From positions 1 through 43,713 of the forward strand of contig JACKPN010000013.1 of the NCBI GenBank assembly GCA_024233575.1: a stretch of 43,713 bases of DNA, written 5' to 3'. The notes beneath the pieces were generated by a model. The model ran no database searches, was not told where the DNA came from, and saw nothing but the letters and a program-made list of their open reading frames with translations. A program made the position numbers and the translations under genes. Of this stretch, positions 6,960 through 14,789 are shown one piece after another. This stretch comes from Chlamydiales bacterium (GTDB taxonomy: Bacteria > Chlamydiota > Chlamydiia > Chlamydiales > Criblamydiaceae). The stretch's first letter is position 1, and each line of letters starts with the position of its first letter.

Positions 6960-8771
6960 CTAAGAAGTTTTCTTCTTGAGTGCCGATATTTTTTTCTCGA
7001 TATCGCTAATCCCTGCGTCAATATTTTCCAGTCTTTCCTTTTCTGCATTGAGAAGCTCATTGTATTCCATGGCTTTTTCAAAATCAAGACCAGAAGATCC
7101 GGCGAGTTTACGATACTCATCAAGCTGCTCTTTGACTTCTTTTCGCCGCTCTTTACGTTGGCTCAGTACAGAGCGCAGATTAGTAAGATTTTCCTTATCA
7201 TCATCTGACAGGGTAAGCAAAGCTTCTTCTTTTTTGCTGTTTAAAATATCGTTAAGCTGGCGGAAATGGCGCTGAAATTCCTGTTTTTCTGCTCGGGATA
7301 GACCTAGGTCATTCATTTCAGTTTGAGCCTGCTCGCTCTTGCTTTCCAACTCTTCAAGAGTAATCTGGTTAGCTCCCTCTTTCAACTGTTCAATATCGCT
7401 TTGGAGCTGGCTGACTCTCGCTTTTTTCTGCTCGATCTTTTCTTTGATTGTCCGTTGTCTTTCTGCTTCCATTGCATTGATTTTTGCCTGAATAGGCGCG
7501 CGCAGTTCGGCTATCTTGTCTTTTAAGGCTTTCACCTCGGTACGTCCCAGCTGAACTTGGCGCATCTCTCTTAGAATGTCGTCGAGCTTATCAAAAGCTG
7601 CAGGCGCTGAAAGCTCACTCTGATTCTGCTCTTCAACAAATGCTTCTATTAGCTTCTCTATCTCTACTGCGTTTGCCTTGTACTCGTCAAATTTGGCTGC
7701 ACGTTCTTTTTTCTTTTCTTTATCCAATTCTTTAAGCTGATCCCAACATTCGCTCAAACGAGAACGTGTTGTTGTAAAAGCTGTTGTATTTAACGTGAGA
7801 ACCTTTGCAATGCCCTGTAAAGATTTGATCTCTTCACGAAGAAAGTGAAGAGGCTCATTAACGGAGTTATCAGAGAAGTATTTTTTTATGAAATGAGTCA
7901 CATCTTTTTCAAACTTTTCGCTAACTTCTTTGATTAGATCCTTACGACGTGGGAATACCTGATCACCAGCTTTAGAAAGACGTTGAAAGAATTTATTTTT
8001 TTGACGGATACGCATTTCCGTCTTGATCAACTCTTTTCTTAATGTATTGACTCGTGAAGCGAAAGCATTGAGAAGGCACAGCTGCTTTTGAATCGTATTG
8101 TAACCGCCAAGCGCCTTTTCCAAATATTTACTTTCAAAACCGAAGTCCACATTACCGATCTTTGCCAACTGGTTATCAAAATCTACAATCTCACCTTCCA
8201 GCGCTTTAATAGCGATATCGATCTGCTCGACCGCAAAAGCGCTCTGTTCATCCAATATTTCCTTCAGACGACGCGCTTCTTTAGAGAGTTCGCTATATTT
8301 TTCCCATAAGACCGAACGGATAGGCGCTGGCATGTTCTCTTTGAACAGGTCTAGGCAACGTTTGCGAACTTCCCAGAAATGACGAAATTGCGGCGTTCCG
8401 CTCTGCGATAAGGTCTCTTGCATGTAGTCGATCGCATTCTGCAATTTTTCTTCGGGGGTCGACTTCTTGTCCATCTCTACAAGGAACGCTTCAAGCTCAG
8501 GGTCCGACTGCTGCTTTCCTTTATTGGCTCTTCCTTCTTTAACCTCAGGAGTTGCAGCCTGGTTAACCGATCCGCTATCATCAATATTGACGTTTTCTGA
8601 AGGAACCGTCTGCTGCTCTTCCTGATTCTCTATGGATGATTTCTCAGCTCCTTCATTAATCTCGGAGTTTTCTTCGCTAGAATTTGTCACTTCAACCTCA
8701 GGGGTTACAGTTTGGTCAACGGATTCGCTATCATCAACACTGACGTTTTCTAAATGACTCATGACCATCAT
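6960..8771 (-). CDS. Large coiled-coil protein with acidic repeated N-terminus, unknown function
   Basis: 603 aa; starts at 8771, 8768 and 8762 are all ATG with only a weak GGTT upstream, so the exact start is uncertain by up to three codons. Residues 1-90 are acidic and low-complexity and contain a 20-residue imperfect repeat (about 8-27 and 59-78). From about residue 100 onward the protein is almost all charged heptad-like helix, with R-x-x-W and W-x-x-L patterns (HFWEVRKRCLDLF, SECWDQLKELDKE) that recall DUF349-type helical repeats; this resemblance is weak. No signal peptide or membrane segment is seen. It is the first gene of the minus-strand run ending in fabF. I do not recognise a function; cytoplasmic structural or regulatory roles are possible. 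Confidence 0.8.
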   Translation of the reverse strand: MMVMSHLENVSVDDSESVDQTVTPEVEVTNSSEENSEINEGAEKSSIENQEEQQTVPSENVNIDDSGSVNQAATPEVKEGRANKGKQQSDPELEAFLVEMDKKSTPEEKLQNAIDYMQETLSQSGTPQFRHFWEVRKRCLDLFKENMPAPIRSVLWEKYSELSKEARRLKEILDEQSAFAVEQIDIAIKALEGEIVDFDNQLAKIGNVDFGFESKYLEKALGGYNTIQKQLCLLNAFASRVNTLRKELIKTEMRIRQKNKFFQRLSKAGDQVFPRRKDLIKEVSEKFEKDVTHFIKKYFSDNSVNEPLHFLREEIKSLQGIAKVLTLNTTAFTTTRSRLSECWDQLKELDKEKKKERAAKFDEYKANAVEIEKLIEAFVEEQNQSELSAPAAFDKLDDILREMRQVQLGRTEVKALKDKIAELRAPIQAKINAMEAERQRTIKEKIEQKKARVSQLQSDIEQLKEGANQITLEELESKSEQAQTEMNDLGLSRAEKQEFQRHFRQLNDILNSKKEEALLTLSDDDKENLTNLRSVLSQRKERRKEVKEQLDEYRKLAGSSGLDFEKAMEYNELLNAEKERLENIDAGISDIEKKISALKKKTS

Positions 8772-8931
8772 AACCTATTTTGTTGCCGAGCGTAAACGCT
8801 ACATTTTAAGATAATGCTTTAATTTATAGGTCGATAATATACGATACGTCCTTTTTTGGGTAGTGTTAAACATAACACCTCCTATTCAGATCGCAGCCTG
8901 GGTCTATTTTCAGAAAAAATTCAAATACCGC

Positions 8932-8961
8932 TTGACTCTAATCGCGCCTATTCGCTATAAA
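8932..8961 (+). promoter_or_regulatory. Sigma-70-type promoter of tRNA-Cys
   Basis: TTGACT (8932-8937) and TATAAA (8956-8961) with an 18-base spacer; the tRNA begins 17 bases downstream. It probably also serves rsmI. The remaining sequence from 8772 to 8931, upstream of the coiled-coil gene on the other strand, shows no gene. Confidence 0.8.
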
Positions 8962-8978
8962 TTGGACCTTTCAACAAC

Positions 8979-9049
8979 GGTGGTATAGCCAAGTGGTAAG
9001 GCAGAGGCCTGCAAAGCCTCCATCCCCAGTTCGAATCTGGGTACCACCT
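8979..9049 (+). tRNA. tRNA-Cys (GCA)
   Basis: A full cloverleaf folds: acceptor GGTGGTA with TACCACC, anticodon stem GAGGC/GCCTC around loop CTGCAAA giving anticodon GCA, T-arm CCCAG-TTCGAAT-CTGGG, and discriminator T at 9049, the base expected for cysteine tRNA. CCA is not encoded. It lies 16 bases upstream of the rsmI start codon. Confidence 0.96.
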
Positions 9050-9065
9050 TTTTCTTTTTAATCTT

Positions 9066-9893
9066 ATGTTGTATATCGTAGCAACACCCATTGGGCATTT
9101 ATCTGATATTACGTTTCGAGCTGTAGAAATCCTTAAAAGCTGCGACTTGATTTTATGCGAAGACACCCGTCATAGTCGAATTTTAATGGACAAGTACGCA
9201 ATATCAACCCCCTTGCAAAGTTATCATAAATTCTCCGAATCCGAACAATTAGAGCGAATTTTATCAGACCTGAGAACAGGAAAACAGTTAGCTCTTATCA
9301 GCGATGCAGGGACGCCTTGCATCTCTGATCCCGGGCAAAAACTAGTCAATGCTTGCCATCTCAACAACATCCCTATCGCGACAATACCCGGCCCCTGCGC
9401 GGCAATAGCAGCGCTAGCAGCTTCCGGTCTGCCGTCCGACCGCTTCCAATTCATTGGGTTTCTTCCAAAAAAGCAGACAGAACTTGTAAACGCCATTGCC
9501 GAAGCTATGAATTACCGCGGCACATCCATCTGTTACGAATCACCCCAACGAATTAAAAATATTCTTGCATACATTAACACGGTTGCACCTGATAGACAAC
9601 TTGCTCTTGCTCGTGAGTTGACAAAAAAATTTGAAGAATGTGTGCGAGGCACCGCCATTGAGCTTTTGGAGCATTGGAACCTGTCCGCGAAGAAGGGTGA
9701 ACTTGTTCTTATGATCTCGCCGTTCGAAGAAAGCGAGGCTTTAATTGAAAAATTATCAGTCGCAGATCACGTCATAAAGCTTTGTAGAGACTATAATCTC
9801 TCAAAAAAAGAATCGATTAAACTAGTTGCAGAAATGCGCAACCTTCCCAAAAGAGAAGTTTATCAAGCTCTTCTTGAGAAAGAATCCGAATAA
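9066..9893 (+). CDS. rsmI: 16S rRNA (cytidine(1402)-2'-O)-methyltransferase
   Basis: 275 aa, normal for RsmI. It methylates the ribose of C1402 in the decoding centre with S-adenosylmethionine and belongs to the tetrapyrrole methylase fold. Marks: LYIVATPIGHLSDITFRA at the N-terminus, CEDTRHSRILMDKY, LISDAGTPCISDPG and the GPCAAIAALAASGLPSDRFQFIGFLP segment, all in the family order. The ATG lies 16 bases after tRNA-Cys with only a T-rich spacer and no clear ribosome binding site, so it is probably expressed by processing of a shared transcript. The C-terminal 40 residues carry the usual helical extension ending KREVYQALLEKES. Confidence 0.95.
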   Translation: MLYIVATPIGHLSDITFRAVEILKSCDLILCEDTRHSRILMDKYAISTPLQSYHKFSESEQLERILSDLRTGKQLALISDAGTPCISDPGQKLVNACHLNNIPIATIPGPCAAIAALAASGLPSDRFQFIGFLPKKQTELVNAIAEAMNYRGTSICYESPQRIKNILAYINTVAPDRQLALARELTKKFEECVRGTAIELLEHWNLSAKKGELVLMISPFEESEALIEKLSVADHVIKLCRDYNLSKKESIKLVAEMRNLPKREVYQALLEKESE

Positions 9894-10000
9894 TTTTTCA
9901 TACAAGCAAACTTTTCATTTACAAAATTTACCGTGCTCCCGTATTTCTTAGTGATAACTTTTTTTAACGAAACGACACATTCGAAATAAGGAGTGCATAA

Positions 10001-11278
10001 ATGAAAACGAAAAACCTCAAGTCGTTGGTATTGGCTGGGGTAGCTGCGTTATGCTTACAAGCGTCTCCTGCCGACGCGCTGCTTTCAAGCGTAAAATCGA
10101 CAGGAATGGCGGCTGCCGTAACAGCTTACCCCTTAGATGCTTTTGCCGGCGTCTATAACCCTGCAAACATGGTGCTTATTTGCGACCGCTTTGATGTGGG
10201 AGCTTTTTGGGTGCATGATACTCAAAGAATGAAAATAAGCGGCAACGCGGTAATTAACGAGACACGCGATGCCTCAGCACGCAGCAGTGAGACCTATCTT
10301 GCTGAATTCGCTTTTAATAAGCGTTTCTGCTGCAAGTATGAGATGTCTATGGGTCTGATGGTTTACAATAGAAACCAACTCAAGACAACGTATTCGCCTG
10401 CTATCCCTCTTTTAGGCACGACAGATACCGGTCTTGAGTTCGTCCATGAGACGATAGCTCCTGTTTGGGCAATCAAGATCTGTGATGCGCATCATTTTGG
10501 TATCGCACTTAACGTCAATATTCAGCGTATTAAAGTCAATGGACTCCAGAATTTTGCTAATTCTGTGTTCTCAATCGATCCAGCGAATACGACAAACCGT
10601 GGTTATGACTATAACAGCGGTGTAGGCGTTACTCTGGGTTATACCTGGCAGCCTATGCCATGCTTAAGAGCAGGCATCACTTGGACACCGGAAGGCCACA
10701 TGTCCAAGTTTAACAAGTATAGAGGCTTCATCGCTGAAGAGGGCGCATTCAACACGCCTCAGCGTGTACAAGGCGGTATCGCCTACCAGGCAATGCCTTG
10801 TTTGGCTGTAGCGTTTGACGTCGAGTGGATTGAATGGAGAAACATCGCCATGCTAAGAAATCCGCTTGAACCGAATCTAGACAACATCTTTACTGATCTG
10901 TCAGACCAGTCATTAAAGCTAGGTTCTGCAAATGGACCAGGATTTGGGTTTAAAAACCAATGGTTCTTCAGATTAGGTGTTAACTATGAGTACAGTGATT
11001 GTGTAACCCTACGCGCCGGTTTCCGTCATGCTGACACCCCTGTTACACCAGTCAACGCTGCTGTCAACCTGTTGACAATGGACGTGATGCAGGATGTCTT
11101 GACATTTGGCGGAACTTGGAAGCCTGATCAGTGCAACGAGATCTCTATCGTCTATGCACTTGGCTTCTTACATGAAGTAAAAGGCGAAGATTCCGTTCCT
11201 GCTAGACTCGGTGGCGGTGAAGTTGACCTGAAGCAAAAGCGCTGTGCGCTTGGACTTGCTTGGGGACGTTATTTCTAA
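10001..11278 (+). CDS. FadL/OmpP1/TodX-family outer-membrane transporter, cysteine-rich
   Basis: 425 aa with an AAGGAG site before ATG 10001. A Sec signal peptide covers about residues 1-26 (MKTKNLKS, hydrophobic LVLAGVAALCL, then SPADA). Mature protein begins LLSSVKSTGMAAAVTAYPLDAFAGVYNPANM; the FAGVYNPANM stretch matches the N-terminal plug motif of FadL proteins ('YNPA'). Alternating beta strands continue to a terminal phenylalanine (WGRYF), the outer-membrane assembly signal. The family takes up long-chain fatty acids or other hydrophobic compounds; this substrate is inferred. The mature chain has nine cysteines, several in short turns between strand pairs (QPMPCLRAG, QAMPCLAVA, YSDCVTLRAG, PDQCNEIS). 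This fits the disulfide-linked envelope of Chlamydiae. A strong terminator follows. Confidence 0.85.
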   Translation: MKTKNLKSLVLAGVAALCLQASPADALLSSVKSTGMAAAVTAYPLDAFAGVYNPANMVLICDRFDVGAFWVHDTQRMKISGNAVINETRDASARSSETYLAEFAFNKRFCCKYEMSMGLMVYNRNQLKTTYSPAIPLLGTTDTGLEFVHETIAPVWAIKICDAHHFGIALNVNIQRIKVNGLQNFANSVFSIDPANTTNRGYDYNSGVGVTLGYTWQPMPCLRAGITWTPEGHMSKFNKYRGFIAEEGAFNTPQRVQGGIAYQAMPCLAVAFDVEWIEWRNIAMLRNPLEPNLDNIFTDLSDQSLKLGSANGPGFGFKNQWFFRLGVNYEYSDCVTLRAGFRHADTPVTPVNAAVNLLTMDVMQDVLTFGGTWKPDQCNEISIVYALGFLHEVKGEDSVPARLGGGEVDLKQKRCALGLAWGRYF

Positions 11279-11303
11279 AGAGACCTCTCTCTTTTGGTGA
11301 GGT

Positions 11304-11343
11304 GCCCTTCTATCGCATTTGCGGTAGAAGGGCTTTTTTTTTT
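11304..11343 (+). terminator. Rho-independent terminator after the FadL-type gene
   Basis: Stem GCCCTTCTATCGC against GCGGTAGAAGGGC (one G-T pair) with a 4-base loop, then a run of T from 11334 to 11343. It starts 26 bases after the stop codon. The bases from 11344 to 11482 are AT-rich without a visible gene. Confidence 0.92.
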
Positions 11344-11482
11344 GAGTAAGAAGCAAAATTAAAGGTAATTTTAGACAAATAAAATTTTAGATTAAAATAA
11401 TAACCACTAATTAAACTCTTTTATTTACATTTACAATAACTGCCTAGACAATATATGATAAGTGTCATTCGGAGCACACATC

Positions 11483-11722
11483 ATGAATGATAAATACATC
11501 AAAAAACTTCAAATGCTTTTTCAACCCTTTGTTTTTGTATTGCAAGAGGGCGAAAAAAACTTTGACGACCCTTTTGCCTATGAACTGCTGATGTTGCGAA
11601 CAGAAAGCAATGAAACTTTGAATTCACCTAGCGAGCTCAGAGAACTCCTTCGTCGCACTTCAGAACCAAAAGTTATCGTTAGAAAAACATCTATTTCCAA
11701 AGTTCAAAATTTATCTGAGTAA
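11483..11722 (+). CDS. Small hypothetical protein upstream of groEL
   Basis: 79 aa from ATG 11483, preceded by GGAG ten bases upstream; a GTG reading from 11462 is possible but lacks a ribosome site. The protein (MNDKYIKKLQMLFQPFVFVL...) is short and charged, with a possible amphipathic helix at residues 1-20 and basic C-terminus. I do not recognise it. It is not GroES: it lacks the mobile loop, the beta-barrel pattern and the length of about 95. Its stop codon lies 5 bases before the CIRCE operator of the groEL gene. Confidence 0.6.
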   Translation: MNDKYIKKLQMLFQPFVFVLQEGEKNFDDPFAYELLMLRTESNETLNSPSELRELLRRTSEPKVIVRKTSISKVQNLSE

Positions 11723-11727
11723 CAACC

Positions 11728-11754
11728 TTGGCACACATTAACCTAGAGTGCTAA
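11728..11754. promoter_or_regulatory. CIRCE operator (HrcA binding site)
   Basis: TTGGCACAC (11728-11736), nine-base spacer, GAGTGCTAA (11746-11754). The consensus is TTAGCACTC-N9-GAGTGCTAA: the right arm matches 9 of 9, the left arm 7 of 9, and the spacer length is exact. It lies 97 bases upstream of the groEL start. Repression by HrcA with release on heat shock is the established role of this element; its action here is inferred. Confidence 0.85.
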
Positions 11755-11760
11755 AATCGC

Positions 11761-11790
11761 TTGATACATTAAAGATCGATCAGCTATCTT
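11761..11790 (+). promoter_or_regulatory. Possible groEL promoter
   Basis: TTGATA (11761-11766) and TATCTT (11785-11790) with an 18-base spacer lie just 3' of CIRCE. A second -35-like TTGACA is at 11795-11800 but has no good -10 behind it. The choice is uncertain. Confidence 0.35.
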
Positions 11791-11851
11791 ATCTTTGACA
11801 TAAAACAATTCCTCGCCTTACCGGCGCTCATGAAATACAAGGAGAAATCAC

Positions 11852-13444
11852 ATGTCGACACCAGCAAAAGAAATTATTTTCGAAGAAGAAGCCCGTGACC
11901 TTCTTTTTAAGGGAATCAGCAAACTCGCAGATGTAGTGGTATGCACATTAGGTCCTAGAGGCAGGAATATTGGCCTTGAAAAAAGCTGGGGCGCTCCAAG
12001 CATTACAAACGACGGCAGCTATATAGCCAACGAAATCACTTTAGAAAACACGTATGAAAACATGGGCGCCTCAATGGCTAAAGAGGTCGTCAAAAAAATT
12101 AAAGAAAAATGCGGAGACGGCACGACAACAGGCACTGTTCTTCTGCGCGCTCTTGTTGAAAGCGGCATTAAAAGTATTTCCTCCGGCATCAGCCCAATCA
12201 GCCTAAAACGCGGTATGGACAAAGCTGTCGAAGCGATCGTCGCCGAGATCGAAAAAAATGCAAAGCCAATTAAAGACTTTGACGATCTACGTAATATCGC
12301 GATTGTTTCCGCTTCAGGAAATAAAGAAATCGGCGAAATGATCGCTAATGCAATCGAAAAAGTCGGCAAGTCCGGTGTTGTCACAGTCGAAGAAGGCAAA
12401 GGCACAGAAACCACCGTCGATCTTGTTGAGGGTATGCAATTTGACCGCGGTTATATTAGCGCCTACTTCTGCACCAACCCTGACAAGATGACCGTAGAAG
12501 CCAGCCATCCGGCGATCCTCTTGGTGGACAAAAAGATCTCAAACATCCACGAACTGTTGCCTATCCTGCAGTCGATGGCAACAACAGGAAGACAACTGAT
12601 CATCATTGCCGAAGATATCGAAGGCGATGCCCTCTCAACTCTCGTCGTCAACAAGATTCGCGGAACTCTGAAAGTAGCTGCTGTTAAAGCGCCGGGATTT
12701 GGCGATCGTCGTAAGGCAATGCTGCAAGACCTTGCTGCTTTGACAGGCGCAACGGTCGTTTCTGAAGAAGCCGGCATCACTCTTAATGATGTCACCCCAG
12801 ACAACCTCGGAACTGCAGAGAAAGTTACAATCGCAAAAGATGAAACAACAATTGTCGCGGTTGCCGAAACGCAAGATAGCGTTAAATCGCGCATCGCGCA
12901 AATTGAAGCTGAAATTAACGCCTCTACCAACAAATATGACATTGAAAAGTTGGAAGAGCGTAAAGCCAAGCTTTCAGGTGGCGTTGCCGTGATTCGCGTG
13001 GGAGCTGCGACAGAACCTGAAATGAAGCAGAAAAAACAAGCATTTGAAGATAGCCTCAATTCAACACGCGCCGCACAGGAAATGGGCGTTGGGCCTGGTG
13101 GAGGCATCACTCTGCTTCGCGCAGCTAAGGCTGTCGCTAGCTTAAAACTTGAAGGTGAAGAAGCTGTTGGTGCAACTATGGTCAGCAAAGCATGCAGTGC
13201 CCCTTTACGTCAAATCGCCGCTAACGCAGGATTTGACGGATCGGTCGTTGTTTCTGAATTATCAGACTCTGACTACACATTAGGCTTTAATGCTCTCAGC
13301 GGTAAAGTTGAAGATATGCTTTCTGCCGGCATCATCGACCCGATTAAAGTAGTCATCAACGCTCTCGTTCATGCTGCTTCCGTTGCAGGCATCGTATTGA
13401 TCTCCGAAGCGTTGATTGCCAACGCTCCTGAAGATGAAGAATAA
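11852..13444 (+). CDS. groEL: GroEL-type chaperonin paralogue without adjacent groES
   Basis: 530 aa, with AAGGAG before ATG 11852. It is a full-length group I chaperonin. ATPase residues are kept: LGPRGRN (about 34-39), Asp54 in ITNDGS, Asp89 in CGDGTTTGTV, the GPGGG nucleotide loop and the EDSLNSTRAA segment with the third acidic residue. Differences from the housekeeping form include NDG for the usual KDG, GTTTGTV for GTTTATV, and a C-terminus (ALIANAPEDEE) without the Gly-Gly-Met tail. No groES is next to it. Chlamydiae are known to carry several diverged groEL copies; which paralogue this is cannot be fixed here. A CIRCE element upstream indicates heat-shock control, and a terminator follows. 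Confidence 0.93.
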   Translation: MSTPAKEIIFEEEARDLLFKGISKLADVVVCTLGPRGRNIGLEKSWGAPSITNDGSYIANEITLENTYENMGASMAKEVVKKIKEKCGDGTTTGTVLLRALVESGIKSISSGISPISLKRGMDKAVEAIVAEIEKNAKPIKDFDDLRNIAIVSASGNKEIGEMIANAIEKVGKSGVVTVEEGKGTETTVDLVEGMQFDRGYISAYFCTNPDKMTVEASHPAILLVDKKISNIHELLPILQSMATTGRQLIIIAEDIEGDALSTLVVNKIRGTLKVAAVKAPGFGDRRKAMLQDLAALTGATVVSEEAGITLNDVTPDNLGTAEKVTIAKDETTIVAVAETQDSVKSRIAQIEAEINASTNKYDIEKLEERKAKLSGGVAVIRVGAATEPEMKQKKQAFEDSLNSTRAAQEMGVGPGGGITLLRAAKAVASLKLEGEEAVGATMVSKACSAPLRQIAANAGFDGSVVVSELSDSDYTLGFNALSGKVEDMLSAGIIDPIKVVINALVHAASVAGIVLISEALIANAPEDEE

Positions 13445-13453
13445 TTGATGCGA

Positions 13454-13482
13454 AACCGGCTCCTCGTAGCGAGGAGCCGGTT
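13454..13482 (+). terminator. Very stable hairpin after groEL (first part of a double terminator)
   Basis: Thirteen-base perfect stem AACCGGCTCCTCG/CGAGGAGCCGGTT with a 3-base loop, 9 bases after the groEL stop. No T-run follows directly, so it may act as an RNA end-protector or with the next hairpin. Confidence 0.7.
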
Positions 13483-13527
13483 ATCGACAGATATTCTCCA
13501 TTTTGCTAGCATTGATACAGATTTCAT

Positions 13528-13550
13528 GAGGGCGAAGCCCTCTTTTTTTT
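13528..13550 (+). terminator. Rho-independent terminator immediately upstream of the ABC importer
   Basis: GAGGGC (13528-13533), loop GAA, GCCCTC (13537-13542) and a T-run to 13550. It ends only nine bases before the next start codon at 13560. Confidence 0.9.
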
Positions 13551-13559
13551 CTAGCTGCT

Positions 13560-14789
13560 ATGATCAAATATTTAAGACCTGTTTACATCTACACGCTTAC
13601 CTTCACCCTTCTTTTCTGCTGGTGGTTTTTAGCTTTCCGTCAATCTCTTGCCAGTCAGCCGGAAATGATTGTCACTGATGTCACAGAACCAAAAAATCTG
13701 GTTATCCAAGAAAAGGTGCCTCTTTCTTCTCTTGATCGTGCCACATTGCATCAAGCGCTTTGCGGTGATATCGACCTGATGACACGTTTTATCAGCGACT
13801 GGGATCTCGATGCCGAACTGCTGGAACAGTCAGGCTATACACATATCAACCGATTGCCGCGAGCAGATTTTCTCCGCAGTCAGCAGATTAGCCGCATTTT
13901 ACAGACTTATACCGAAGAGCAGCTTACAGAGGCAAGGGAACGCTATCGCGCGCCCTTTATCATAGACGACAGTGGCGCACCCATCGATCTTAGCAACCCC
14001 TATCAAGCGGTCATTCCGCAAACATTCCTTTCGGCAGGCATTGCAATGGCGCTGCTTGAACCCGAACATATCCTTGCGCTTCCTGAGGGAATTCGCGAAC
14101 AGGAGTCTCTCTATCCAAAGCAACAAACGGAAACCGTTCCTCATACAATCAATCGTTTCAGTTTGGAAGCTCTTTATAGCAGCACCCCAAAAATCGCCTT
14201 TATCGCCCCCTACTCTCAGCCAGGGCTCATTCAACAATTAAACGATCAAGGCGTACAACTTCATGTCCTTCATGGGACACAAACAACTGATGCTATAAAA
14301 AACGCAGTTAAACAAATTGGCCACAGCGTCAATCGTCCTCTTAAAGCTGAACTGATGAACCTTTTCATTGACGCTGCCCTGCTTCATCTCGACAATCTCC
14401 GTCTAGTCCATCTCACGGTTCAACCCGACTTTTTAATTTTAGAGTATTACCATCAATTCCGCATTCCGGGCACGCGTTCTCTCACATCCCATCTCATTCA
14501 ACGCATGAACTACCAGCTTCCCGATATTGGCATGAACTCTTACGAAGGACAATGGGATGTTCCTGTTACTGAGGAGCAAATACACCAATATAACCCGAAG
14601 CTTCTACTCATCAGCACGACATACAGCAAGCAAGTAATCGACCGGATCCTTGCGCGTTCTGAAGCTCTGTTAGAGGTTGACGCTCTCAAAAATAGGCGCG
14701 TTGTCATTATTGACGATGCCACACAGAAGACCTCCTCGCAGCTTTTTGTTCTTGCATACTATGACTTGACCATGGCGCTTTTACGATGA
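13560..14789 (+). CDS. ABC transporter substrate-binding protein, iron/siderophore (FhuD/BtuF-like) type
   Basis: 409 aa. The first 30 residues (MIKYLRPVY, then a hydrophobic stretch and FRQSLASQ) form a signal peptide or N-terminal anchor; no lipobox cysteine is evident. The rest fits a periplasmic binding protein of the long-helix type, with two lobes around about residues 195-260 (PKIAFIAPYSQPGLIQQLNDQGVQLHVL) and 330-409 (YNPKLLLISTTYSKQVIDRIL, then a value-to-residue pattern NRRVVIID). It is placed by its four-base overlap with a FecCD permease. The N-terminal 150 residues are less typical and may hold an extra segment. ATG 13560 has no Shine-Dalgarno and almost no leader after the terminator. 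Iron as substrate is inferred from the permease family. Confidence 0.78.
   Translation: MIKYLRPVYIYTLTFTLLFCWWFLAFRQSLASQPEMIVTDVTEPKNLVIQEKVPLSSLDRATLHQALCGDIDLMTRFISDWDLDAELLEQSGYTHINRLPRADFLRSQQISRILQTYTEEQLTEARERYRAPFIIDDSGAPIDLSNPYQAVIPQTFLSAGIAMALLEPEHILALPEGIREQESLYPKQQTETVPHTINRFSLEALYSSTPKIAFIAPYSQPGLIQQLNDQGVQLHVLHGTQTTDAIKNAVKQIGHSVNRPLKAELMNLFIDAALLHLDNLRLVHLTVQPDFLILEYYHQFRIPGTRSLTSHLIQRMNYQLPDIGMNSYEGQWDVPVTEEQIHQYNPKLLLISTTYSKQVIDRILARSEALLEVDALKNRRVVIIDDATQKTSSQLFVLAYYDLTMALLR

Noticed and set aside
11483..11722. GroES next to groEL
   Set aside because: The small protein lacks the GroES length, barrel pattern and mobile loop.
12463..13188. 241-residue open frame antisense to groEL
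   Set aside because: Serine- and alanine-rich shadow of the groEL frame with no motif.
13445..13678. 77-residue plus-strand frame after groEL
   Set aside because: It spans both terminator hairpins and the importer start, and lacks a ribosome site.
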